A stretch of 51,620 bases of DNA from Acidobacteriota bacterium (GTDB lineage Bacteria; Acidobacteriota; Terriglobia; Bryobacterales; Bryobacteraceae): contig SYLY01000192.1 in the NCBI GenBank assembly GCA_005808475.1, forward strand, positions 1 to 51,620, given 5' to 3'. The notes below the pieces were generated by a model. That model was not told where the DNA came from, searched no databases, and saw only the letters and a list, made by a program, of their open reading frames with translations. How positions within the stretch are numbered: the stretch's first letter is position 1; every line of letters begins with the position of its first letter. A program made the position numbers and the translations under genes. Shown here one piece after another: positions 9,535 through 16,585 of this stretch.

Positions 9535-10848
9535 ATGACACCCCCGCGACTCGCAACCGCCGCGCCCGCCATCGCCACACCCGGCGTTCCCGAGTTGCTG
9601 CGCGCGCTCGGCGATCGGATGGAGCCGTCGACGATCGACCCGGCGTTGCGCCTGTCGATCCCGAAGGACGATGTCGCCAACCCCGAGTTGTCGATCGTGA
9701 TTCCGGCGATGAACGAGCGCATCACGATCGCCGACTTCGTCGACTGGTGCAAGGAAGGCATGGCGCGAGCCGGCGTGCGGGGCGAAATCCTGATCGTGGA
9801 CAGCTCGAGCGACGAGACTCCGGAGATCGCCCTGGCTCACGGGGCGCGTGTCCTGCGGACGCCCAAGCGCGGATTGGGGCGCGCCTACATCGACGCCATC
9901 CCCTACGTCCGGGGCAGGTACGTCTTGATGGGCGATGCCGACTGCACCTACGATTTTCGGGAGATCACGGGCTTTGTCGTGAAGTTCCGCGCCGGATACG
10001 AGTTCGTGATGGGATCGCGGTTCCGGGGCTATATCGAACCGGATTCGATGCTCAGGCTGCACCGTTATTTTGGCACTCCGCTGACGACATGGATCCTCAA
10101 CGTGCTTTACAATACGGCGTTCACCGACATCCACTGCGGCATGCGGGGGATGAGCAAGGAGGCGCTGCTTCGGATCGAGCTGGAATCGCAGTCGTGGGAG
10201 TACGCGTCCGAGATGGTGCTCAAATCGGTCTGTCTCGGGCTGCGAACCACGGAGGTTCCGGTGCGGTTCCTGAAGGATCGCGAGGGGCGGCTCAGCCACA
10301 TGAAGCGCGGCGGATGGATGGAACCGTGGCGCGCCGGCTGGATCAATCTCCGGGCAATGCTGCTCTATGGCGCCGACTATTTCCTGCTGCGGCCCGGGCT
10401 GGCGGTGCTGGCGGCGGGGCTGGCGCTCACGCTGCCCGTGACGGCGGGACCGGTGAAGTTCGGGCCGGTGACCTTGTCGCTGTACTGGATGCTGTTCGGC
10501 ATGGCGCTGTCGGTGGTGGGTCTGCAGGGGTTCTTCCTGGGCTGCATCGTACAGACGCTTTACGGGTATTCAGCGACCGCGTCGCGACGGTGGGTGGAGA
10601 TGTTTCCCTACGATCGCGGCATGGCGGTTTCCGGCGGACTGCTCCTTGGCGGGTTGGCGGCCGTCGCGCCGTTGATCGCCGAGTACATGGCGATGGGATT
10701 GCGGCTCAGCACCTCGGCGGGAACGGCGCACTATCTGGCGGTGACCGGGCTGCTGCTGATCGCGATGAGCTTCATCAATTTCGGATCGACACTGGTGCTG
10801 CACGCGGTGACGCTACGCGCGCGGCGGCGGCTGGGAACGAGGAAGTAG
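9535..10848 (+). CDS. Family 2 glycosyltransferase with C-terminal membrane domain
   Basis: A 437-residue inverting GT-A enzyme of the dolichyl-phosphate mannose synthase-like group. Residues 51-60 (ELSIVIPAMN) open the nucleotide-sugar fold, LIVDSSSDETPE follows, and GDADCTYD holds the D134-x-D136 metal motif. After about residue 285 come four hydrophobic segments (for example LAVLAAGLALTLPV, YWMLFGMALSVVGLQGFFLG, GLLLGGLAAVAPLIA, LAVTGLLLIAMSFI). The likely job is transfer of a sugar to a membrane lipid carrier. The first 30 residues look poorly conserved, so a later ATG (Met29 or nearby) may be the true start. The epimerase follows after one base, so this gene probably heads the sugar operon. 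Confidence 0.88.
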   Translation: MTPPRLATAAPAIATPGVPELLRALGDRMEPSTIDPALRLSIPKDDVANPELSIVIPAMNERITIADFVDWCKEGMARAGVRGEILIVDSSSDETPEIALAHGARVLRTPKRGLGRAYIDAIPYVRGRYVLMGDADCTYDFREITGFVVKFRAGYEFVMGSRFRGYIEPDSMLRLHRYFGTPLTTWILNVLYNTAFTDIHCGMRGMSKEALLRIELESQSWEYASEMVLKSVCLGLRTTEVPVRFLKDREGRLSHMKRGGWMEPWRAGWINLRAMLLYGADYFLLRPGLAVLAAGLALTLPVTAGPVKFGPVTLSLYWMLFGMALSVVGLQGFFLGCIVQTLYGYSATASRRWVEMFPYDRGMAVSGGLLLGGLAAVAPLIAEYMAMGLRLSTSAGTAHYLAVTGLLLIAMSFINFGSTLVLHAVTLRARRRLGTRK

Positions 10849-10849
10849 C

Positions 10850-11875
10850 ATGAGCGAGCGAGCGTTGATAACGGGCGGCGCGGGCTGCATCGGTTCGGTG
10901 CTGGCGGAGCGGTTGGTCGCGCGTGGCGACCAGGTAACGGTGATCGACGACCTGTCCAGCGGACGCCGCGAACACATCGCCGCGATCGAGCCGCACCGCA
11001 ATTTCCGTTTCGTGGAAGCGGACGTGCTGGACGTTGCGTCGCTCGACGTGGCGATGGCCGGTACGGATACTGTCTATCACCTGGCCGCGAACCCGGATGT
11101 GAAGTACGCACCGGGCGATCCGACCGACAAGGACCTGCGGCAGAATACGATCGCCACCTACCGGGTGCTCGAGACGATGCGGCGGCACGGTGTCCGGCGG
11201 TTGGCATTCGCCTCCACATCGGCGGTATACGGCAGGGCGGAGACGCTGCCGATACTAGAGAGCGCCCCCACGCGGCCGATCTCGCTGTACGGCGCGACCA
11301 AGCTGGCGTGCGAGGGGCTGATCGGCGCGTTTCAGAATCTGTTCGACATGGAGTGCCGGATTTTCCGCTTCGCCAACATCGTCGGCCCGCGCGTCCGTGC
11401 CAAGGGCAGGACGGTGATCGGCGATTTCATCGCGCGGTTGCGGGAGAATCCCCGCGAACTGCGTATCCTCGGCGACGGGAACCAGTCGAAATCGTATCTG
11501 TCGGCCGATGAGTGCGTGGACGGCATCGTGTTCGCGATGGAGCGTGCCGGCGGCGGGCTCGGCGTATTCAACCTCGGCTGCGAGGGCGGGCTGACGGTGC
11601 GGCGCATCGCCGACCTGGTGGCTCTCGAAATGGGACTGAGCGACGTCCGCTACGGCTTCACCGGCGGCGAAGGCGGCTGGCCGGGAGACGTTCCCCGGTT
11701 CGAACTGGACGTATCCGCCATGGCGCGGCTGGGATGGCACGCGGGCAAGAATTCCGAACAGGCGGTGGTCGAGGCCATCCGCTCGAGCCTGGTGCACGCG
11801 GACGGAGGAGCCGCGTGCGCCGGGTTCCGGGCGGATGACCTGGATTCCCGCCAACCGGAGGGAGTGGCCGCATGA
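10850..11875 (+). CDS. NAD-dependent NDP-sugar epimerase/dehydratase
   Basis: A 341-residue extended short-chain dehydrogenase. The Rossmann motif GGAGCIG is at residues 9-15, an acidic residue pair (VIDDLSSG) suits NAD, and the catalytic Tyr147-x3-Lys151 lies in SLYGATKLACE, with SAVYG supplying the active-site Ser/Thr region. KSYLSADECVDG and FNLGCEGGLTVRRIADLV are typical of UDP-glucose 4-epimerase-like enzymes. It probably makes the sugar used by the upstream glycosyltransferase, or an ADP/GDP-heptose intermediate in view of the downstream heptose-kinase-like gene. The stop overlaps the next ATG (ATGA). The exact substrate cannot be decided from sequence. Confidence 0.9.
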   Translation: MSERALITGGAGCIGSVLAERLVARGDQVTVIDDLSSGRREHIAAIEPHRNFRFVEADVLDVASLDVAMAGTDTVYHLAANPDVKYAPGDPTDKDLRQNTIATYRVLETMRRHGVRRLAFASTSAVYGRAETLPILESAPTRPISLYGATKLACEGLIGAFQNLFDMECRIFRFANIVGPRVRAKGRTVIGDFIARLRENPRELRILGDGNQSKSYLSADECVDGIVFAMERAGGGLGVFNLGCEGGLTVRRIADLVALEMGLSDVRYGFTGGEGGWPGDVPRFELDVSAMARLGWHAGKNSEQAVVEAIRSSLVHADGGAACAGFRADDLDSRQPEGVAA

Positions 11876-12855
11876 TCATCACGCGCACTCCGTTCCGGAT
11901 CAGCTTCGCCGGCGGCGGCTCGGACCTGCCCGTCTTTCACGAAGAAGAGGAGGGCATGGTGCTCTCCGCAGCGATCAGCAAGTACATGTACCTCACCGTG
12001 AAGGAACGGTTCGGCAACACGTTCCGGGTGAGCTACTCGCAGACCTAAATCCGGGATCAGGCGGAAGACGTCTCGCACCCGATCGTCCGCGAGTGCCTGA
12101 AGCAATTGAGCATGAATCAGGGGCTCGAAATCGTCTCGATCGCCGACCTGCCGGCGCAGAGCGGCATGGGCTCGTCAAGCAGCTTCACGGTGGGTCTGCT
12201 CGGAGCCTTGCACGCCCTTCGCGGCGAGGCGGCCAACGCGGGCCAGCTTGCGCGCGAGGCCTGCGAAATCGAGCTCGACCGGCTCGGCGAACCGATCGGC
12301 AAGCAGGACCAGTACATCGCCGCGTACGGCGGCCTCCAGGCGATCCGGTTCCTGCCCGACGGCACGGTGAGCGTCGATCCGGTGATTTGCGACATCCGCA
12401 CGAAGCGCGAACTCAACAACCGCCTGATGCTGTTCCACGTGGGCGGCGAACGGCGCGCGGGAGACCTTCTCGGCAAGGTCAAGGAGCGTGGCGAGGCCAA
12501 CCGCGGGGCGATCCGCCAACTGTGCGGACTTGCCCGGCGCATGCGCGACGTGCTGACCGACGGGCGCGACCTGAACGCGTTCGGACACCTGCTGAATGAA
12601 AGCTGGCATGCCAAGAAGTCGCTCGAACCGGCGATCACCAATTCGCGCATCGACGATCTTTACTCTCGCGCGATCTCGGCGGGCGCGCTCGGAGGCAAGT
12701 TGCTCGGCGCCGGCAGCGGCGGTTTCCTGCTCTTCTACTGCGAACCCCATCTGCAAGACCGGCTCCGGCACGAACTCGCCGAACTGCCGCAAATCCCGTT
12801 CACCTTCGATCCGCACGGGTCCAAGGTGATCTACGTCGGAGAGGACCATTTCTGA
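11872..12855 (+). pseudogene. hddA: GHMP kinase, D-glycero-D-manno-heptose 7-phosphate kinase-like, interrupted by TAA
   Basis: The frame from ATG 11872 encodes a GHMP kinase whose start RTPFRISFAGGGSDLPVF is characteristic of HddA-like heptose-7-phosphate kinases. Codon 59 is TAA (12046-12048). The same frame then continues without further stops to 12855 with HPIVRECL, the ATP-binding motif PAQSGMGSSSSF, GKQDQYIAAYGG and LLGAGSGGFLLF, a complete family body. Related proteins, as I recall them, have Glu where the TAA is (SYSQT-E-I), so GAA to TAA by one G-to-T change explains it. An internal ATG at 12106 could give a 249-residue fragment lacking the substrate-binding N-terminus. Either a recent inactivation or a sequencing/assembly error is possible. 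Neighbouring genes overlap at both ends (ATGA on each side), so the operon is otherwise intact. Confidence 0.85.
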
Positions 12856-13259
12856 TGCGCCCCTGTCTGTTCCTCGATCTGGATAGTCTACGCGCGGAGG
12901 ACGCTCGAGTCGTCGCCGATTGGGTTCGTTTGTGCAACGAACTCGAAATCGCCGCCATCCTGCTGAGCGGCCGCGGCTCGACCCGGCGTGGCTTGTCGCG
13001 AGTGGACATCGAGCGGCTGGGCGCCAGAATCGACGACGCCTACTACTGCCCGCACGACACCGCGGCGGCGTGCGCGTGCCGGCTGCCCCGGCACGGTCTG
13101 TTGGTGCAAGCCGGGCTGCGCTGGAACGTCGACACGAAGCATTCGATTCTGGTGGGCGACCCTCGCACCGGCGCCGAGCCGGCTGCCAAGCTCGGCCTGC
13201 GATTCGTCTCCTCGGCCGACGTTACCGAGACCAGCCTGATGCCCGCCATGGCGGCCTGA
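12855..13259 (+). CDS. Small degenerate HAD-family protein, GmhB-like
   Basis: A 134-residue protein resembling histidinol-phosphate/heptose-1,7-bisphosphate phosphatases. FLDLDS keeps the DxD of HAD motif I but lacks the usual DGT/DGV. YYCPHDTAAACACRLP preserves the Cys-x-His...Cys-x-Cys zinc site typical of GmhB. LLSGRGS stands in for motif II and HSILVGDPRTGAEPA for motif IV, where the second acidic residue of the usual GDxxxD is missing. It is shorter than GmhB (about 180-190). The position after an HddA-like gene supports a heptose link, but altered motifs suggest a weakly active or non-catalytic protein. The ATG shares one base with the upstream stop. Confidence 0.7.
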   Translation: MRPCLFLDLDSLRAEDARVVADWVRLCNELEIAAILLSGRGSTRRGLSRVDIERLGARIDDAYYCPHDTAAACACRLPRHGLLVQAGLRWNVDTKHSILVGDPRTGAEPAAKLGLRFVSSADVTETSLMPAMAA

Positions 13260-13864
13260 TGGACCATATCCTGCGCCAGCCGGCGCAGCCGGGACCGGGA
13301 GCCATGAAGCGCATCCGCTCCTGGATGCTCGACCTCAGCATCGCCAAGGCCGTGCCCGACGAAGGGGCGGGCGCCGCGCTCGACCTCGGTTGCGGATACG
13401 GCGCCGAGCGGCTGCGAGCGCTCGGCTCCAGGCTGGCACGCGGCGTCGGGGTCGACTACAGCGTCAGCGACGAGGCCAAGCGCACGCCCGGCCTCCGGTT
13501 CATTGAAGACTCGATCGAGTCCGCGCTGCCCGGGCTGGCGCCGGAGCAGTTCGATCTGATCCTGTGTGTCGCCCAACTGGAGCGCTCGGCGGATCCGGCG
13601 GCCGTTCTTCGCCAATGCCACGGCCTGCTCGCCGAAGGTGGCCGCTTGCTGGTGGATGTGCCCTCGTGGCGATCCAAGCTGTTGCTGGAGTTTTCGGTGT
13701 TCGGCCTCGGCATCCGTCCAACGCATGAGTTCGACGAGATTCGGCGCTACTACGACCAACGAGCGCTGTGGACCATGCTCGTCGACGCGGGTTTCCGGCC
13801 GAGCCGCGTCAGCATACGGCATCGCGGCTTCGGAACGCGGCTGCTGGCGCTATCGGAGAAATAG
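13259..13864 (+). CDS. Class I SAM-dependent methyltransferase
   Basis: A 201-residue methyltransferase. ALDLGCGYGAERLRALG is SAM motif I, GVGVDYS is the acidic motif II loop, and EQFDLILCVAQLERSADPA corresponds to motif IV/post-IV, where most family members have an EHV/EHI sequence. GGRLLVDVPSW and a C-terminal GFRPSRVSIR complete the fold. It is about the same length as, and clearly similar to, the protein encoded at 14626-15246 on the other strand. It ends the forward sugar operon (ATG shares one base with the HAD stop). Probable role: methylation of a sugar or lipid in the same glycoconjugate; the substrate is unknown. Confidence 0.85.
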   Translation: MDHILRQPAQPGPGAMKRIRSWMLDLSIAKAVPDEGAGAALDLGCGYGAERLRALGSRLARGVGVDYSVSDEAKRTPGLRFIEDSIESALPGLAPEQFDLILCVAQLERSADPAAVLRQCHGLLAEGGRLLVDVPSWRSKLLLEFSVFGLGIRPTHEFDEIRRYYDQRALWTMLVDAGFRPSRVSIRHRGFGTRLLALSEK

Positions 13865-13871
13865 TGGCGGG

Positions 13872-14624
13872 CTATGCCTTTCGAGCCACGGCCAGGATCT
13901 GCCAACCCCAGCGCCGTAGATTGAGACGGAACAACAGATCGAAAAGCCCCATCGCCGCGCGCATGGGAAGAGACGGCGTGCCGGTGGCATCGGCCACCAG
14001 GCGGTTTCCGCGAAGCGTAATCGCTATGCGGAACAGATTGAAGAACGGGAATCCCGCCCCGTAGGTTCGATCCACCGCGAAACCCGCCTGCTCGAGCACC
14101 GCGCGGAGCGACTGCGTGTCATAGTGGCGCCGATGGCCGATATGGCGGTAGAATTCGCACATCGGCCCGCCAGGGACCGTCACCACCAGCCGGCATCCCG
14201 GCGCCATGTAGCGCGCGGCGTTCCGCAGCAACACCGCCGGATCTTCGATGTGCTCGAGGACTTCCGTGCACACGGCATAGGTCGCCCGTTCGGGTGGCAG
14301 ATCGGCTTCGTCGACGCCGCGCAACAAATCCCGCTGGTGGAATCGGGCCTCCGGAACTCGCCTCGAAGCCACCGCGACGCCCGTGGCGCTCAACTCGAGC
14401 CCGATCGCTCGCGCGCCGGGAAACGCCGCGAGAATCGCCGCGGTCAGTTCACCGCGGCCGCTCCCGATATCGAGCACGGTGGACGCCCGCGAGCAGCCGG
14501 TTTCGGCGAGCAGATCGAGAATCAGCCGCTTCCGGTACTTCGGCGAGGGACCGGCTTCGCCAGCCTCCCCGAAATCGGACCAGTGGCGGTCCCAATCGTC
14601 TTGAAGATGCGTGGTTGCGGCCAT
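13872..14624 (-). CDS. Class I SAM-dependent methyltransferase
   Basis: A 250-residue methyltransferase. VLDIGSGRGELTAAIL is motif I, IGLELSATGV is motif II, and VCTEVLEHIEDPAVLLRNA is the canonical motif IV of the Methyltransf_11/12 group. A segment with RHIGHRRHYDTQSL and a hydrophobic stretch (GAGFPFFNLFRIAITLRG) near the C-terminus is seen in polysaccharide-locus methyltransferases. It is the second gene of a short minus-strand pair, starting one base after the end of the paralogue-type gene. It converges with the forward sugar operon, leaving 7 bases between stops, so it probably works on the same glycan. Confidence 0.87.
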   Translation of the reverse strand: MAATTHLQDDWDRHWSDFGEAGEAGPSPKYRKRLILDLLAETGCSRASTVLDIGSGRGELTAAILAAFPGARAIGLELSATGVAVASRRVPEARFHQRDLLRGVDEADLPPERATYAVCTEVLEHIEDPAVLLRNAARYMAPGCRLVVTVPGGPMCEFYRHIGHRRHYDTQSLRAVLEQAGFAVDRTYGAGFPFFNLFRIAITLRGNRLVADATGTPSLPMRAAMGLFDLLFRLNLRRWGWQILAVARKA

Positions 14625-14625
14625 G

Positions 14626-15246
14626 CTATTTCCCGGAGGTCGAAAACAGCGTCATGCCCAGCTTCTGATAGCTCATGCGGATGCGGCTGGGACGGAACCC
14701 CGCCTTCACCAACATGGGCCACAATGTCCGCTTGTCATAGTAGAGCTTGTGGTCTTCCATCTCCACCGGTGGACTGGTTCCCAACCGGAACGCGGAGAAT
14801 TCGAGCACCGGCTTCGCCCACCAGGTGGGCACGTTGACGATCAACCTTCCCCCTTCGCGCAGCACGCGATGGCAATGCCGCAGCGCTTCTTCCGGATCGG
14901 CGACGTGCTCGAGCACGGAGATGAACAGCACCAGATCGAACTGATCGGCCGCCAACCGGGGCAGGGCCGCTTCGATCGAATCCTCCACGAACTCGAGGCC
15001 CGGAACCCGTTTGGTTTCCTCTTCCACCCGGAAGTCGACGCCAACGCCGCGCCGCAACCGCGCGCCCAGCGCCCGCAGATAGCCCGCGCGATAGCCGCAC
15101 CCCAGATCCAGAACCACCAGCGAACCTCGCCCGGCAGCCGCGCGCCGGATGCTGCGGCCCACCATCCACGTTCGCAACCGGTCGACGACGCTGGCGCCGT
15201 GTTCGCCGTACGTTTCTTGCCGGAGGACTTGCGGACCGGGACTCAT
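14626..15246 (-). CDS. Class I SAM-dependent methyltransferase
   Basis: A 206-residue methyltransferase with LVVLDLGCGYRAGYLRALG (motif I), GVGVDFR (motif II) and LVLFISVLEHVADPEEAL (motif IV). It is a paralogue of the protein at 13259-13864: both share the RSWM/RTWM start region, KRxPGLxFxEDSIE, FEFS/LEFS-like segments and GFRPSR near the end. Here the EHV motif is intact, whereas the other copy has ERS. It leads a minus-strand pair with the gene at 13872-14624. No clear promoter was recognised in the 33 bases between it and yhhQ. Confidence 0.87.
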   Translation of the reverse strand: MSPGPQVLRQETYGEHGASVVDRLRTWMVGRSIRRAAAGRGSLVVLDLGCGYRAGYLRALGARLRRGVGVDFRVEEETKRVPGLEFVEDSIEAALPRLAADQFDLVLFISVLEHVADPEEALRHCHRVLREGGRLIVNVPTWWAKPVLEFSAFRLGTSPPVEMEDHKLYYDKRTLWPMLVKAGFRPSRIRMSYQKLGMTLFSTSGK

Positions 15247-15279
15247 TCAAGTGAGAATCGGCCGCGGGAGCCCGGTTCT

Positions 15280-15969
15280 TTAGCCCTTGTCGTCCGCCTC
15301 ACCCGTATGGAACGGGTTGAAGTCCGTCGATTCGTCGAAGATGTCGAGCCCCTCGGAGCGCTTCAGGCCATTCACCACGAGGTACGTCACCGGGGTAGCT
15401 AGCACTTCGTACAACACCTTCCCGATATACCCCGAGTACATCAGCCGGATCATCTCGCCAGTCGACATCGTCCCCGCGAACGCGATCACAATCACCACCA
15501 CGGTGTCGATCAATTGGCCCACCGCGGTCGACCCGATCGTACGGAGCCACAGCATGCGCCCACGCGTGATCAGCTTCACCTTCGCCATGACGAACGCATT
15601 GGCGAACTCGCCCACCCAGTACGCGATCAGACTTGCCACGATGATTCGCGGCACGGTGTAGAACACGATCTGAAACGCCGCCTGATGCTGGAATTCCGGC
15701 GCGGGCGGCAGCGCGACGATGAGATTGCCCATCACCGCCAGCAGCGCCGACGAAAGGAACCCGGTCCAAATCGCCCGCCGCGACGCCGCGTAGCCGTACA
15801 CCTCGGTGAAGATGTCGCCGAAGATATAGGTGATCGGGAACAACAGTTGGGCTCCGCTCAACCGGAACGGACCCACGGCCACGATCTTCTGGGCCACCAG
15901 ATTGGAGATCATCAGCACGACGACGAAGCAGATGATCAGCGTGTCGAGGTGTTTGAACCGGCGGGCCAT
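15280..15969 (-). CDS. yhhQ: Queuosine precursor transporter, YhhQ/DUF165 family
   Basis: A 229-residue integral membrane protein of the YhhQ (VUT, DUF165) family, which imports preQ0/preQ1 for tRNA queuosine modification. Diagnostic stretches are LISNLVAQKI near the start, FPITYIFGDIFTEVYGY, TVPRIIVASLIAYWVGEFAN, and LRTIGSTAVGQLIDTVVV. Six hydrophobic segments can be counted. The short polar C-terminus has a His/Asp-containing tail. No preQ1 riboswitch was recognised in the short upstream region; TATAGT lies about 12 bases before the ATG on the minus strand and may be a -10 box for a very short leader. No que biosynthetic genes are in the window, which fits a salvage-only role. Confidence 0.93.
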   Translation of the reverse strand: MARRFKHLDTLIICFVVVLMISNLVAQKIVAVGPFRLSGAQLLFPITYIFGDIFTEVYGYAASRRAIWTGFLSSALLAVMGNLIVALPPAPEFQHQAAFQIVFYTVPRIIVASLIAYWVGEFANAFVMAKVKLITRGRMLWLRTIGSTAVGQLIDTVVVIVIAFAGTMSTGEMIRLMYSGYIGKVLYEVLATPVTYLVVNGLKRSEGLDIFDESTDFNPFHTGEADDKG

Positions 15970-15988
15970 GGATCTTGCACTATACCAA

Positions 15989-16019
15989 AACGAGGGAGGG
16001 CATCCGCCTCTCCCTCGTT
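15989..16019 (-). terminator. Intrinsic-like terminator after the Dabb gene
   Basis: A 12-bp stem with one G-U pair is formed by 15989-16000 and 16008-16019 around a 7-base loop. On the minus strand the stem is followed by TTTT. It starts 22 bases after the stop of the Dabb gene (16041) and precedes yhhQ, so it should separate the two transcripts. Confidence 0.6.
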
Positions 16020-16040
16020 GCGAAATCCGTCAAAAGCGCG

Positions 16041-16505
16041 CTATTCGCCCAGGATGTCGTAGGTGGTAGTGCCCGCCACTCGCACCTTTTCGTACACGGC
16101 GACCCAGTCCTTGTGCGACGGCGCCGCGGTGTACTCCTTCAGGATTCCGGGACGATTCGCCATTTCCATGCAGACCCCGTAGGTGCGCGTCAACCGGGTC
16201 ACCGGCCCGGTCACGTCTTTTTCACCCGCCGTCAACTTCTTGCCAGTAGCGCCATCGGTGCGGAACTGAGCCAGCGGCGCACGCAGCTTGCCATGCCACA
16301 CCTTCAGGACGATGCCCTTCATGGTACCGGGAAGTGCGTCGGTCGACTTCTTGAACGCAGCCCATTGGTCGGGGGTCGCTTCGTTGATCTCGGTGAAGGC
16401 AAAGCAGTGCATCATGCTCTTCTCACCCGCCGCGAGACTGCCGGCGGACAGGATGACACCGGCGGCGGCCACGGCCAGACTCCGGCAGGAATGGAACAGT
16501 TTCAT
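16041..16505 (-). CDS. Exported Dabb (stress-responsive A/B barrel) domain protein
   Basis: A 154-residue protein beginning with a signal peptide (MKLFHSCRSLAVAAAGVIL...AAG). The mature part has MMHCFAFTEINEATPDQW, LPGTMKGIVLKVWHG, and YGVCMEMANRPGILKEY with SHKDWV, the ferredoxin-like beta-alpha-beta pattern of Dabb domains (PF07876). Family members dimerise into an alpha/beta barrel; for exported versions in Acidobacteriota and Planctomycetes no function is known. The start at 16505 is chosen because it gives the signal peptide; an in-frame ATG at 16592 would add unrelated residues and overlap the divergent gene. Confidence 0.82.
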   Translation of the reverse strand: MKLFHSCRSLAVAAAGVILSAGSLAAGEKSMMHCFAFTEINEATPDQWAAFKKSTDALPGTMKGIVLKVWHGKLRAPLAQFRTDGATGKKLTAGEKDVTGPVTRLTRTYGVCMEMANRPGILKEYTAAPSHKDWVAVYEKVRVAGTTTYDILGE

Positions 16506-16585
16506 TGAGTTAAGGCTCCCTAATCGATAATGTCTTCCCGTCGGGGGGAATCGCTCACTATTGTAACCGCGATACACTGTGTGTC

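Noticed and set aside
12046..12048. TAA as a recoded codon like the UGA in the selenoprotein
   Set aside because: Known bacterial recoding to extra amino acids uses UGA or UAG, not UAA. The position fits a simple Glu-to-stop mutation or a base error.
15970..16040. preQ1 riboswitch upstream of the YhhQ-like gene
   Set aside because: The leader is only a few dozen bases and is occupied by a terminator; no preQ1 aptamer pattern was seen.
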